Origin: UKL13-2 sp031430555
GTDB lineage: Bacteria > Pseudomonadota > Gammaproteobacteria > Burkholderiales > Usitatibacteraceae
Assembly (NCBI GenBank): GCA_031430555.1
Contig: JANPBQ010000105.1
Coordinates: 1-64,000, forward strand
Direction of reading: 5' to 3'
DNA length: 64,000 nt
The notes beneath the pieces are model-generated. The model was not told the DNA's origin and made no database searches. It worked only from the letters and a program-made list of their open reading frames with translations. Position numbers and translations under genes: made by a program. Positions 54,479-63,463 of this stretch are shown here, in pieces (the first letter of the stretch is position 1; every line of letters starts with the position of its first letter).

Positions 54479-54846
54479 TGACTTGCATTCCACGCCCTTT
54501 AATGACTGCTTTCTCACCGGGGAAAGTAGCATATTTCCAGTTCCCGAACGGTCTTCGCGAAGATTTAAGTGTGGCCTGCATAGGCTGCTTTTAGCCCGGT
54601 TTTTGAAAGTTACGGCTGTAATAAATGGCCATTTTCCGTTAACGGTTGAATAACCGAACGCCGACAAACTGTCGCTCAGTTAGCAGTGTCGCTCATCCGC
54701 TTTCACCCCGGCAATGGACGGTAAGCATCGTTCGAAGTCGCGCGGATGGGGCCACAGCGAACCACGAATTGCTCATGACCGTTTCGACAGCCATTGCCCG
54801 AATTTTTCAAGAGCCCCCGTCAATACGCCTTAATAAGGAGTCCGAA
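54479..54846. other. 368-bp divergent promoter region
   Basis: It holds the start regions of the regulator (minus) and the chemoreceptor (plus). AT-rich parts are near 54590-54660. GTTAACGG and GGTTGAATAACCG form short palindromes near 54640-54655. TAAGGAG before the MCP start is the ribosome site. No sigma-28 promoter could be recognised with confidence. Confidence 0.4.
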
Positions 54847-56583
54847 ATGAAGTTCCGAGATTTGAGTGTCAGAACCAGACTTATCGCTTTGCTTTGCTTA
54901 CTGAGTGTCGCACTTCTTGGCACCGTAGCCTATAACTGGTATGCGCTGGTGCGTTCAGGTGACCGCCTTGCGGTAGCTTTAAAAACATCGAATGACATAG
55001 AGCAAGCCGTAGATTTGACCCGTAAATCGCAGCTCGATTTCAAAGTACAAGTGCAGGAATGGAAAAACATCCTGATTCGTGGCGGCATCGACAAGGATTT
55101 CGAAAAACACAACAGGGCATTTGAAAATGCCTCCCGCGCAGTAAGCGGTGACCTTAAAGAGCTTGCCCCGGTACTGAAAGAAATCGGGCTGACGACACAA
55201 AGCGTCGACAAGGCAGTAAGCGAACATGAAGTGCTCAACAGAAAATACATTGAGGCCTTGAAGCAGTACAACCCCGCCGATCCCCTGCGCACAGAGACTG
55301 TGGATAACCTCGTCCGCGGCTTGGACCGGGCGGCCACCGATCATATCGATGACATCGTGAAGGAAGTTCGTGCGCGCGGCGACGTTTTGGAGAAAGAATT
55401 GGCCACCGGGGCCCACGATGAACGGGTGTTCCTGATTGCCTGGTTATGCGTAGTCGCAGCGCTGGCCATCGTCGGCAGCCTGGCACTCGGTTGGGTCACG
55501 ATGCGCAGCATTGTCGTTCCCCTGCAAAAGGCCACTGAAATCGCCCAGCGCGTTGCTGACGGCGACCTGACCGTCAGGATAGAGGCCACCGCCAACGATG
55601 AAACCGGGCGCCTGTTACAAGCATTGAAGCGCATGACGGAGTCCCTTTCGGCCCTGGTTGAAGAAGTGCGTATTGGTGCTGAGACGGTAACAACGGCCTC
55701 GACGCAGATTGCGGCGGGCAACGTTGACCTGTCGAGCCGGACCGAAGAGCAGGCCTCGAGCATCGAAGAGACCGCAGCCTCGATCGAAGAGCTGACGTCA
55801 ACGGTTAACCAGAACGCTGAAAACGCCAAGGAAGCCGACAGACTCGCGATATCTGCCTCCGAAATCGCCAATCGCGGCGGCGACGTGGTTAATCAGGTGG
55901 TAATGACCATGGACAACATCCAGGGCAGCAGCAAGAAAATCTCCGAGATCATCGGCGTTATCGACGGCATCGCCTTCCAGACCAACATCCTTGCCTTGAA
56001 CGCTGCAGTTGAAGCAGCCCGTGCTGGCGAACAGGGACGCGGCTTTGCCGTAGTTGCCTCTGAAGTGCGCAGCCTGGCCCAGCGTTCGGCTTCCGCCGCC
56101 AAGGAAATCAAGGGCCTCATCACCGATTCGGTCGAGACCGTGGAATCCGGCTCAAAGTTGGTCGATGAAGCGGGGAGGACGATGCAGGAAGTCGTTCGCA
56201 GCGTGAAGCGGGTATCGGACATCATCGGCGAGATCGCGACGGCGACCAACGAGCAAAGCTCGGGCATCAGCCAGGTGAATACGGCGGTGACAGAACTTGA
56301 GCGCGTAACGCAGCAGAACGCAGCATTGGTTGAAGAGTCGGCAGCGGCATCTGAGAGCCTGAAGCATCAGGCCACGCGCCTGGTGGAAACGGTAGCGGCG
56401 TTCAAGCTCGCTGAGCATTCGCAGCACACGTTACCCGCAGCGCCGACAACCCGGCAGGCCAACACACTGCCACGCGCACGTCAGCAGAATGCACGGTCTG
56501 GCCAGAAAATTTCCGCCAGGGCGCAACTCGCGACCCCCAACGGGGCGAATAGTTATGCAAACGAAGACTGGAAGGAGTTCTAG
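54847..56583 (+). CDS. methyl-accepting chemotaxis protein
   Basis: A 578-residue chemoreceptor. Membrane helix 1 is near residues 14-31 (RLIALLCLLSVALLGTVAYN), a helical periplasmic four-helix sensor follows to about 193, then helix 2 (WLCVVAALAIVGSLALGW) and HAMP (VVPLQKATEIAQRVADGDLT). The signalling hairpin is FQTNILALNAAVEAARAGEQ. The C-terminus EDWKEF is a CheR/CheB-docking pentapeptide-like end. The start ATG follows AATAAGGAGTCCG. It begins the chemosensory operon. Confidence 0.93.
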   Translation: MKFRDLSVRTRLIALLCLLSVALLGTVAYNWYALVRSGDRLAVALKTSNDIEQAVDLTRKSQLDFKVQVQEWKNILIRGGIDKDFEKHNRAFENASRAVSGDLKELAPVLKEIGLTTQSVDKAVSEHEVLNRKYIEALKQYNPADPLRTETVDNLVRGLDRAATDHIDDIVKEVRARGDVLEKELATGAHDERVFLIAWLCVVAALAIVGSLALGWVTMRSIVVPLQKATEIAQRVADGDLTVRIEATANDETGRLLQALKRMTESLSALVEEVRIGAETVTTASTQIAAGNVDLSSRTEEQASSIEETAASIEELTSTVNQNAENAKEADRLAISASEIANRGGDVVNQVVMTMDNIQGSSKKISEIIGVIDGIAFQTNILALNAAVEAARAGEQGRGFAVVASEVRSLAQRSASAAKEIKGLITDSVETVESGSKLVDEAGRTMQEVVRSVKRVSDIIGEIATATNEQSSGISQVNTAVTELERVTQQNAALVEESAAASESLKHQATRLVETVAAFKLAEHSQHTLPAAPTTRQANTLPRARQQNARSGQKISARAQLATPNGANSYANEDWKEF

Positions 56584-56638
56584 TGCGCCCAGTTCCACAC
56601 ATACTCCTCCAACCACATAACAACCAGGAATTGTCAAC

Positions 56639-57136
56639 ATGGGAATGATGGAAATACTCGATGGCAGTAAAAGCGGCGACGTGAAGGAGTTTCTTTCCTT
56701 TCAACTGGGAGAAGAGGAGTACGGCATCGACATCCTGGCCGTACGCGAAATTCGCGCCTATGAAAAACCGACGCGTATCGCCAATACCCCGGCCTTCATC
56801 TGCGGCGTTATCAACCTGCGCGGCGTGATCGTTCCGATCGTCGATATGCGCATTAAGTTCGGCCTGGCGGCGCCACAGTACAACAGTCTCACCGTGGTGA
56901 TCATTCTTAAAGTCGCCAACCGGGTAGTGGGCATTGTCGTCGACAGCGTGTCGGATGTCGTGCCGCTGAAGCAGGATGAAATCCACCCGGCGCCTAAGTT
57001 CAATTCGCGTATCCAAGCTTCATTTATTCGCGGGCTGGCGACGGTACAGGAACGGATGCTTATCCTCATGGACATCGAAGACCTGATGGCCAGCGCTGAC
57101 ATGGCGCTGGTCGAACCGAAGGCCGAATTGGCCTAG
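56639..57136 (+). CDS. cheW: chemotaxis coupling protein CheW
   Basis: CheW links receptors to the CheA kinase. The 165-residue protein shows the double SH3-like barrel pattern: FLSFQLGEEEYGIDILAVRE, GVINLRGVIVPIVDMRIKFG, and VDSVSDVVPLKQDEI. It lies 55 bp after the MCP. The partner CheA is not in the window. Confidence 0.94.
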   Translation: MGMMEILDGSKSGDVKEFLSFQLGEEEYGIDILAVREIRAYEKPTRIANTPAFICGVINLRGVIVPIVDMRIKFGLAAPQYNSLTVVIILKVANRVVGIVVDSVSDVVPLKQDEIHPAPKFNSRIQASFIRGLATVQERMLILMDIEDLMASADMALVEPKAELA

Positions 57137-57396
57137 CCTGCACGCCGGGATGGTTCGGCGCCCGGCGGTCAAATTGGCGGTCGTGAAAAGGCGGGGTTGC
57201 GTTTTCAGGATCAGATCTTCGCACCCAGCGGCCGGCGCACGTCACCAGTTGCCTGCGGTTCTGCGCAATACCAGAGGCCAAGAGGCTAGTACGGCAAGAC
57301 GGGCTGTTTTCACAAAGTACCGGGCGGTAACCGCTCAATGTCACGAGCGCGGTTCTAACCAGATGTTTTGAACTCTCAGAAAATTTAAGGAAACAA

Positions 57397-57789
57397 GTGT
57401 CCCTCACGATACTAGCGGTCGATGATTCCCCTTCCATGCGAGAAATGGTCGCCTTTGTCTTGCGCAGTGCCGGCTATACCGTGGTGGAAGCTGATGACGG
57501 CGAAAGCGCACTGGCAATTGCCCGGACGCAGCACGTCGATGTGGTCCTTACTGACCAAAACATGCCCAGAGTCGACGGTTTGTCGCTGGTGCGCAACCTG
57601 CGCGGCATGCCTGAATACCGGGAAATACCGATCATTATCCTAACCACCGAAGCCTCGGCGGAAATGAAACAAAAGGGTCGTGAAGCAGGAGCCACTGCGT
57701 GGATGGTCAAGCCTTTCGACCCAGAACGACTAGTGACTCTGCTAAAGACGGCGTGGGTCATGAAGCCCCGCACGGAATTTGTGAAATGA
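57397..57789 (+). CDS. cheY: CheY-like response regulator
   Basis: A single-receiver protein of 130 residues: acidic DD at 9-10, phospho-Asp53 in LTDQNMPRVDG, ILTTEAS, and MVKPFDP with the conserved lysine. The T and Y/W switch positions are present. It could be the motor regulator or another output. GTG at 57397 has AAGGAAACAA upstream. A 260-bp gap separates it from cheW, with no other gene recognised there. Confidence 0.92.
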   Translation: MSLTILAVDDSPSMREMVAFVLRSAGYTVVEADDGESALAIARTQHVDVVLTDQNMPRVDGLSLVRNLRGMPEYREIPIIILTTEASAEMKQKGREAGATAWMVKPFDPERLVTLLKTAWVMKPRTEFVK

Positions 57790-57846
57790 ATGCGAGCAAC
57801 ATCTTGAATGCGGCTCACCGGCAGGCAGTCTCACGAATGGTGAAGC

Positions 57847-58413
57847 ATGGCGCGCATGGCACCGCCTGATGATTGTGTGCTGGTGAGAACCGCCGACGGC
57901 ACGCGCAAAATGCGTAGCCACGCCTCGGATATCACGCCCAAGTTGCGCTCGGTTTTGTTCCTGATCGATGGCGTCCAGTCCACACTAAAGATATTGGCAC
58001 GCGCCGGCGACTTGCGGCCCCTGTTGGAATCGCAGCTCACGGAACTACACCGGCTTGGCCTGGTGGAAGCCATCGATGGCAAGGACAGTAGCGTAAGGCC
58101 TTGCGTGCGGTCGATGAGCGGCGCGATAACACCTGCGGGCATCAGTGAGAGCAAATCGATCATTCCGGCTATCGTCTGTGCCAGGATGCAATTGCTGCGT
58201 CTGCTTGAAAGACTGCATGGTCACGAGCTCCAGCAATATTCAGCTCCGCTGCTCGAGGCGCGCTCATGGCGCGAACTCGCTACTGGCGCAAAGGACCTAT
58301 CGCGTACGCTGCATGATGTGGTCGGTGCCGAAGCGGCATTGGATTTCTGGACTAGCGCAAAGAAAATTCTTACTACCTGGAGAGGGAAAGAAATTTCCCT
58401 GAACCGTCCGTGA
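57847..58413 (+). CDS. hypothetical protein in chemotaxis operon (winged-helix-like)
   Basis: A 188-residue soluble protein not recognised by name. The N-terminal half (ITPKLRSVLFLIDGVQSTLK, then LLESQLTELHRLGLVEAIDG) resembles a winged-helix or similar small helical domain, and the C-terminal half is helical with a Leu-rich run (RMQLLRLLERLHGHELQQYS). No membrane segment or signal is present. It overlaps cheR by 4 bp, so it is co-translated. Probably a chemotaxis accessory or adaptor; another start at 57853 is possible. Confidence 0.65.
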   Translation: MARMAPPDDCVLVRTADGTRKMRSHASDITPKLRSVLFLIDGVQSTLKILARAGDLRPLLESQLTELHRLGLVEAIDGKDSSVRPCVRSMSGAITPAGISESKSIIPAIVCARMQLLRLLERLHGHELQQYSAPLLEARSWRELATGAKDLSRTLHDVVGAEAALDFWTSAKKILTTWRGKEISLNRP

Positions 58414-59285
58414 ACGCCGGCGTTCAGGTGTCTGTTCCGGGCAGCTCGATGAACTGGAGCTGTGCAACCTTAAGTGCGGCCGACTTTCAACGCGCGAAGA
58501 GCCTGATATATGGCTTCGCCGGCATTTCATTGAGTGATAGCAAAAAAGTGATGGTTGCGTCACGTTTGTCAAAGCGCCTTCGTGCAAGCGGGCTGGAAAA
58601 TTATTCGGCGTATCTGGATCGCGTTGCCGAGGAAAATTCGACTGAACGGTCGTATTTTATCAATGCGTTGACCACCAACTTGACGAGTTTCTTTCGCGAG
58701 TCGTATCACTTTCCTGCGCTGTTTGAACATGTGGCGCGGATAGCGGCAAGTGGTAATACGGCAACCATTTGGAGCGCCGGCTGCTCCACCGGGCAGGAGC
58801 CTTACTCGATGGCAATCGTGTTGAGGGAGGCATTTGGGCCAGCGTGGCCGCCGATTCGCATCATCGCCTCCGATATTGATTCCGAAGCACTGGCATTCGC
58901 CGAGCGCGGCGTGTATCCGCTCGCAAAATTGTCGGGCCTGGCGCCCGCCCAGATCAAGCGAAATTTCCTGTGCGGCAGCGGCAAGAACGAGGGGCTGGCA
59001 ATTGTGCGCCCGGAGATTCGCGGATGTGTGGATTTCCGTCACATCAATTTAAGCGATTCCTCCTGGGACGTTCCCGGCCGGCTCAGTGCGATTTTCTGCC
59101 GCAACGTCATGATTTATTTTTCCAAGTCAACGCAGGTCCAGGTATTGCATGGATTTGCGGAGAAGCTTTCTCCAGATGGACTGTTGTTTGCAGGCCATTC
59201 GGAAAACATCACTTTGGTTACCGGCGATATTTATTGCAGTCATGGCAATACCATTTACCGCAAAGCATCGGGGGCGCACCGATGA
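58410..59285 (+). CDS. cheR: chemotaxis protein methyltransferase CheR
   Basis: CheR methylates glutamates of receptors with SAM. The 291-residue protein has an N-terminal helical part (DFQRAKSLIYGFAGISLSDS), NALTTNLTSFFRESYHF, the SAM-binding IWSAGCSTGQEPYSMAI, and IIASDIDSEALAFAERGVY with the family's FCRNVMIYFSK near the end. The GTG start overlaps the hypothetical gene, and the stop overlaps cheD. Confidence 0.95.
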   Translation: MNAGVQVSVPGSSMNWSCATLSAADFQRAKSLIYGFAGISLSDSKKVMVASRLSKRLRASGLENYSAYLDRVAEENSTERSYFINALTTNLTSFFRESYHFPALFEHVARIAASGNTATIWSAGCSTGQEPYSMAIVLREAFGPAWPPIRIIASDIDSEALAFAERGVYPLAKLSGLAPAQIKRNFLCGSGKNEGLAIVRPEIRGCVDFRHINLSDSSWDVPGRLSAIFCRNVMIYFSKSTQVQVLHGFAEKLSPDGLLFAGHSENITLVTGDIYCSHGNTIYRKASGAHR

Positions 59286-59899
59286 GCGGCAGCCAAACCA
59301 GGCGGGCGTCAAAACCACGCCCGCCCGATGCCTATTTTGATAGCGGCTTTTACTGCGAGGCCATCAAGATCCTTCCCGGTGAGTTTTACGCCACCGACCG
59401 CGATATCGCGCTGGTCACGGTGTTGGGGTCGTGCGTGGCTGCCTGCATTCGCGATCGGGTCTCGGGAGTTGGCGGCATGAACCATTTCATGTTGCCGCGT
59501 GACGACAACCGCCAACCGGATTCGCGCTCGGCGCGCTACGGCGCGTATGCGATGGAAGTACTCATCAACCAACTGTTGTCGATGGGCGCACGCCGTGCTT
59601 TCCTGGAGGCCAAAGTGTTCGGCGGCGGCGCGGTGATCAGGGATTTCACGACGATAAATATCGGGGAATCGAATGCAACCTTTGTCACCGATTTCCTGAA
59701 CAGGGAAAAGATCCAGGTATCTGCTGAAGACCTGATGGGTACTGAGCCGCGGAAGGTGTACTTCTTTCCGCGTACCGGCCGCGTCATGGTGCGGATGATA
59801 AAAAGCCTCCACAACCGCACCATCCTTGACCGCGAACTTTCGTACACGCGGATTATCAACACGCTGCCCCAGGGCGGCGATATCGAAATATTCAAATGA
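59282..59899 (+). CDS. cheD: chemoreceptor glutamine deamidase CheD
   Basis: CheD deamidates receptor glutamines. The 205-residue protein carries the catalytic Cys51 in VLGSCVAAC and His68 in GGMNHFML, 17 apart as in the known enzyme, and KVFGGGAVI with the threonine-like region. RKVYFFPRTGRVMVR is a family stretch. It overlaps cheR and cheB by 4 bp each (ATGA). Confidence 0.95.
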   Translation: MSGSQTRRASKPRPPDAYFDSGFYCEAIKILPGEFYATDRDIALVTVLGSCVAACIRDRVSGVGGMNHFMLPRDDNRQPDSRSARYGAYAMEVLINQLLSMGARRAFLEAKVFGGGAVIRDFTTINIGESNATFVTDFLNREKIQVSAEDLMGTEPRKVYFFPRTGRVMVRMIKSLHNRTILDRELSYTRIINTLPQGGDIEIFK

Positions 59900-60975
59900 A
59901 AATCAAGGTCCTTGTCATCGATGATTCGAGTGTCATCCGCTGCATCATTTCTGAGATTGTCAACGAGCAGCCCGACATGATGGTGGTGGGTTCGGCGCCC
60001 GATCCACTGGTCGCGCGCGAGATGATCCGCCAACTGAATCCTGACGTTTTGACGCTTGACATCGAAATGCCGCACATGAACGGACTGTCTTTCCTGAAGC
60101 GTCTGATGCGGGTCCGGCCGATGCCGGTGGTGATGCTGTCTTCGCATACGCAGGAGGGGTCGGAAATTGCCTTTCGCGCATTGTCACTTGGGGCAATTGA
60201 TTTCGTAGGTAAACCCCTGTTGGGGTCCGGAAATACCAACGAAGACTACGCACGCACCATTACAGCCACTATTCGCGGCGCCTATGCCGCGCGTGAAAGT
60301 GTCCAGCGCCTCGATGCAATGAAGGCGCCAGACGCGGAAGTAGTGTTGCCGGCGCTCGCTAATGACACCATCGGCCGTAGCAAGGTCATCGTTATCGGTG
60401 CATCGACCGGCGGCGCTGAGGCAATTCGCGAACTGCTTGCGCCGATGCCGGCGAACTGTCCACCGATACTGGTCTCGCTGCACATGCCGGTGGCGTTCAC
60501 CCGCCACTTTGCCGCACGACTCGACACGCTGTGCAAGGCCCGTGTAAAGGTGCCGCAGGATGGTGAGCCGACATTGCCAGGCCATATTTACATCGCACCC
60601 GGCGATTCGTGCATGACAGTACAGCGTTATGGCGCGCGCGGATTCGGCATCCGGCTGGAAAGTAATGCGCAGCGGCCGTCAGTCGATATGCTTTTCAACT
60701 CGGCTGCGAGAGAAGCAGGTCCGGACGCCATCGGCGTTGTCCTGACCGGGATGGGATCGGATGGCGCCGAAGGCCTGCTGGCGATGCGCGAGGCAGGGGC
60801 TCACACCATCGCTCAGGACGAATCTACCAGCATGGTGTTTGGCATGCCGCGCGCAGCCGCCGAACTAAACGCGGCGGTCGAGGTGGCGCCGCTTGGCCTG
60901 ATTGCCAAGCTGGCACTCGGTCATCTCGCTTCGGCGTCGGCGGAATCGATGAACCCCCATGCCATGGCCGCCTGA
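59896..60975 (+). CDS. cheB: chemotaxis methylesterase CheB, copy 1
   Basis: CheB removes receptor methyl groups when phosphorylated. The 359-residue product has a receiver (DD at 9-10, Asp55 in TLDIEMPHMNG, KPLLG-type lysine) and a C-terminal esterase with Ser170 in IGASTGGAEA, a His in SLHMPVAFT and the Asp in GMGSDGAEG. It is complete. It overlaps cheD and is followed by an EAL gene and a second cheB. Confidence 0.95.
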   Translation: MKIKVLVIDDSSVIRCIISEIVNEQPDMMVVGSAPDPLVAREMIRQLNPDVLTLDIEMPHMNGLSFLKRLMRVRPMPVVMLSSHTQEGSEIAFRALSLGAIDFVGKPLLGSGNTNEDYARTITATIRGAYAARESVQRLDAMKAPDAEVVLPALANDTIGRSKVIVIGASTGGAEAIRELLAPMPANCPPILVSLHMPVAFTRHFAARLDTLCKARVKVPQDGEPTLPGHIYIAPGDSCMTVQRYGARGFGIRLESNAQRPSVDMLFNSAAREAGPDAIGVVLTGMGSDGAEGLLAMREAGAHTIAQDESTSMVFGMPRAAAELNAAVEVAPLGLIAKLALGHLASASAESMNPHAMAA

Positions 60976-60976
60976 T

Positions 60977-62314
60977 ATGCATTCCCTTGATACCAATCCT
61001 GCGGTCGGTGCCCACCGCGAAATTGCCTCTGCCCAAGCATGGAGGGAATTTAATTCGCACAGGTCGTTGGCGGCAATAATTCAGGCGATACCGATGGTGT
61101 CAGGTCCGGCCACATGCCGATGGAACGCACTATCGCTTTCAAGCTCGTTTCAGCCAATCGTCGGCGTTGCCGAACAGCGGGTCATCGGCTATGAGGGATT
61201 GGTGCGTGCGAATGATGTCTCCGGTCGACGCGTGACCCCGCCAATGGTCTTCGAGGCAGCGGTCGAGGAATCAGAGAAGCTTTATCTGGATTGGCTGTTA
61301 CGCGCATTGCATATGCGAAACCTGCGAACTCTCGGCGACAATTCCGGACTGTTGTTTATCAATGTTTCCCCGAATGCTGCGATTCACGACCCGCGGTTTG
61401 CGGAGGTATTTACCTCGCTCATTGCCCACTTCGGTCTCGCGCCAAAAAATATTGTCGTCGAGATCACCGAGAACGCGGCCACTCATGAAGTCCGCCTCGT
61501 CGACGCGGTAAATTTGTACAAGACAATAGGCTGTAGTGTTGCCATTGACGATTTTGGTGCGGGCGCCTCGGACGTGCGGCGTGTCTGGCGCCTCAGACCC
61601 GACATCGTCAAGCTGGATCGCTCACTGATGGTTGCTGCAGCCGAGGACGATCACGCGCTAAGGGTGCTTAAGAACATCGTCAATATGATGCACGACTGCG
61701 GCGCGCGGGTAGTACTGGAGGGCGTGGAGGAGCGTCACGAGGCGCTGGCGGCCCTCGAAACAAATGCGGATTTTCTGCAAGGTTATTTTTTCGGTAAACC
61801 GGAGACAAATCGGCTGCCGGATGAAAAAGCGAAACATCGTCTGGCCGAGTTGGTGCCAAAGAGCCAGATGGATTGCCTTGAATCCACCGCTTCACCGTCG
61901 CAGCAGTTGAAGGATTGGGATCCACATTGCGAGGCGCTGATCGCGGCATCAATGGCGATCGAGACAGGTGCATCGTTTTCGGAGGCGGTTCAGTTATTGC
62001 AAAGTCTCCCAGGAACGGAATGTTGTCGACTGCTGTCGGCGGATGGAGAGTTGCTCTCAGCAAACTTTGATCACCACGGTCGGGACAAGCCGGCGAATCG
62101 GGCAAATCGGGCAATTGGCCCCTCAATTTACCGCACCGGCGCGCAGGCCAGGCGTCTTGCAAACGTGGCGCTGAATGATCCCGGCCGAGTCAAGTTTACA
62201 ATGCCTTATAGGTTAACCAGCGCATTCGACTCTGCCAGGCATGGCGTGACCTTTTGCCTCGGGTTCAGCCATGGCGCGCAGATCGTTGCCGTATGCGTTG
62301 ATGTCATCATCTAG
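60977..62314 (+). CDS. EAL-domain protein (c-di-GMP phosphodiesterase-like)
   Basis: A 445-residue cytoplasmic protein. The N-terminal EAL domain (about 60-290) has EGLVRA in the E-x-L position, FINVSPNA, VVEITENAA, DDFGAGASDVRRV, KLDRSLM and LEGVEER. Most catalytic residues are therefore present, and activity is probable. The C-terminal 140 residues (LIAASMAIETGASFSEAVQL, then a beta-rich end) form a second domain I cannot name, similar in placement to sensory tails of YkuI-type proteins. No GGDEF or membrane segment. It sits between the two cheB genes. Confidence 0.85.
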   Translation: MHSLDTNPAVGAHREIASAQAWREFNSHRSLAAIIQAIPMVSGPATCRWNALSLSSSFQPIVGVAEQRVIGYEGLVRANDVSGRRVTPPMVFEAAVEESEKLYLDWLLRALHMRNLRTLGDNSGLLFINVSPNAAIHDPRFAEVFTSLIAHFGLAPKNIVVEITENAATHEVRLVDAVNLYKTIGCSVAIDDFGAGASDVRRVWRLRPDIVKLDRSLMVAAAEDDHALRVLKNIVNMMHDCGARVVLEGVEERHEALAALETNADFLQGYFFGKPETNRLPDEKAKHRLAELVPKSQMDCLESTASPSQQLKDWDPHCEALIAASMAIETGASFSEAVQLLQSLPGTECCRLLSADGELLSANFDHHGRDKPANRANRAIGPSIYRTGAQARRLANVALNDPGRVKFTMPYRLTSAFDSARHGVTFCLGFSHGAQIVAVCVDVII

Positions 62315-62325
62315 AAAGAGGTTGC

Positions 62326-63384
62326 ATGGCCATCCGCGTGCTGATCGTCGACGATTCGCCCATCATGCAGCGCCTGCTCGCGGCGCTCATTGACGATGAG
62401 GCCGACCTGAAAATTGCCGGTGTGGCGCGCGATCCATTCGAGGCGCGCGAAATGATCAAGACACTCAAACCCGATGTGATCACGCTGGATGTGGAAATGC
62501 CACGCATGGACGGAATCACGTTTCTTGAGAAATTGATGCGCCTGCGGCCGATGCCGGTGGTGATGGTGTCATCGCTGACGGAATCCAACGCCAGCATCAC
62601 GCTGCGCGCGCTGGAGCTGGGCGCGGTCGACTTCGTCGCCAAGCCCAAGGGTAATGAGCGCACGGGTTTTGCCGAGTTTGGTGCCGAGTTGTGCGAAAAA
62701 CTGCGCGCATCGGTTTCAGCACGACTGAAGCGACCGCATGCCATGCCCCCGCCGGCGGGGCCGGCAGCGATGGCGTTCCCGCCACTTGCGGTCATTGCCA
62801 TCGGCGCGTCCACTGGCGGCACCGAGGCACTCAAGGAAGTGCTGGTGCGTTTACCGTCGAACTCGCCGCCCGTCATCATCGTTCAGCACATGCCAGAGAT
62901 GTTCACGCGCATGTTCGCCAGCAGCCTCAACAACATCTGTGCGCTTAAGGTCACTGAGGCGGCCGATGGCGAACGCCTGTGTGCAGGGCATGCCTACATC
63001 GCGCCGGGAAATTGGCACGTCACGGTAATTAAACTGGGCAACCACCTGCAGTTTTGTACTAGCCAGGAGGATCCGGTCAATCGTCACCGCCCCTCCGTGG
63101 ACGTGCTGTTCCATTCAGTGGCCTCGCAAGTGGGACCGCATGCGGCCGGCGCGTTGCTGACCGGAATGGGGCGAGACGGTGCCGATGGCATGGGCGCGCT
63201 CAAACGAGCAGGTGCCTTCACGATTGCGCAAGACCGCGACTCCTCTGTGGTGTTCGGCATGCCCAGGGTAGCGATCGAAGCGGGGCATGTGGATTGTGTT
63301 GCACCGATCGAGGAGATCGCAGCGCATATGCTGAACGCTCTACGGATCGACAACATGCGCTGCATTGACCAGCCCCCACGGTAA
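62326..63384 (+). CDS. cheB2: chemotaxis methylesterase CheB, copy 2
   Basis: A second full-length CheB (352 residues): DD at 9-10, Asp55 in TLDVEMPRMDG, Ser162 in IGASTGGTEA, VQHMPEMFTRMF, and MGRDGADGMG. It differs from copy 1 in the linker and in the loop around QHMPEMF, so it is not a recent exact duplication. AGAGGTTGC precedes the ATG. Two CheB proteins in one operon may act on different receptors or timing. Confidence 0.94.
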   Translation: MAIRVLIVDDSPIMQRLLAALIDDEADLKIAGVARDPFEAREMIKTLKPDVITLDVEMPRMDGITFLEKLMRLRPMPVVMVSSLTESNASITLRALELGAVDFVAKPKGNERTGFAEFGAELCEKLRASVSARLKRPHAMPPPAGPAAMAFPPLAVIAIGASTGGTEALKEVLVRLPSNSPPVIIVQHMPEMFTRMFASSLNNICALKVTEAADGERLCAGHAYIAPGNWHVTVIKLGNHLQFCTSQEDPVNRHRPSVDVLFHSVASQVGPHAAGALLTGMGRDGADGMGALKRAGAFTIAQDRDSSVVFGMPRVAIEAGHVDCVAPIEEIAAHMLNALRIDNMRCIDQPPR

Positions 63385-63463
63385 TTCAGGCCGTGATAAC
63401 TTCACCCCTCCCGCCCCACCCCCCCAATTTTCCACCGAAACGATGTAAACCTGACGGGTACAC

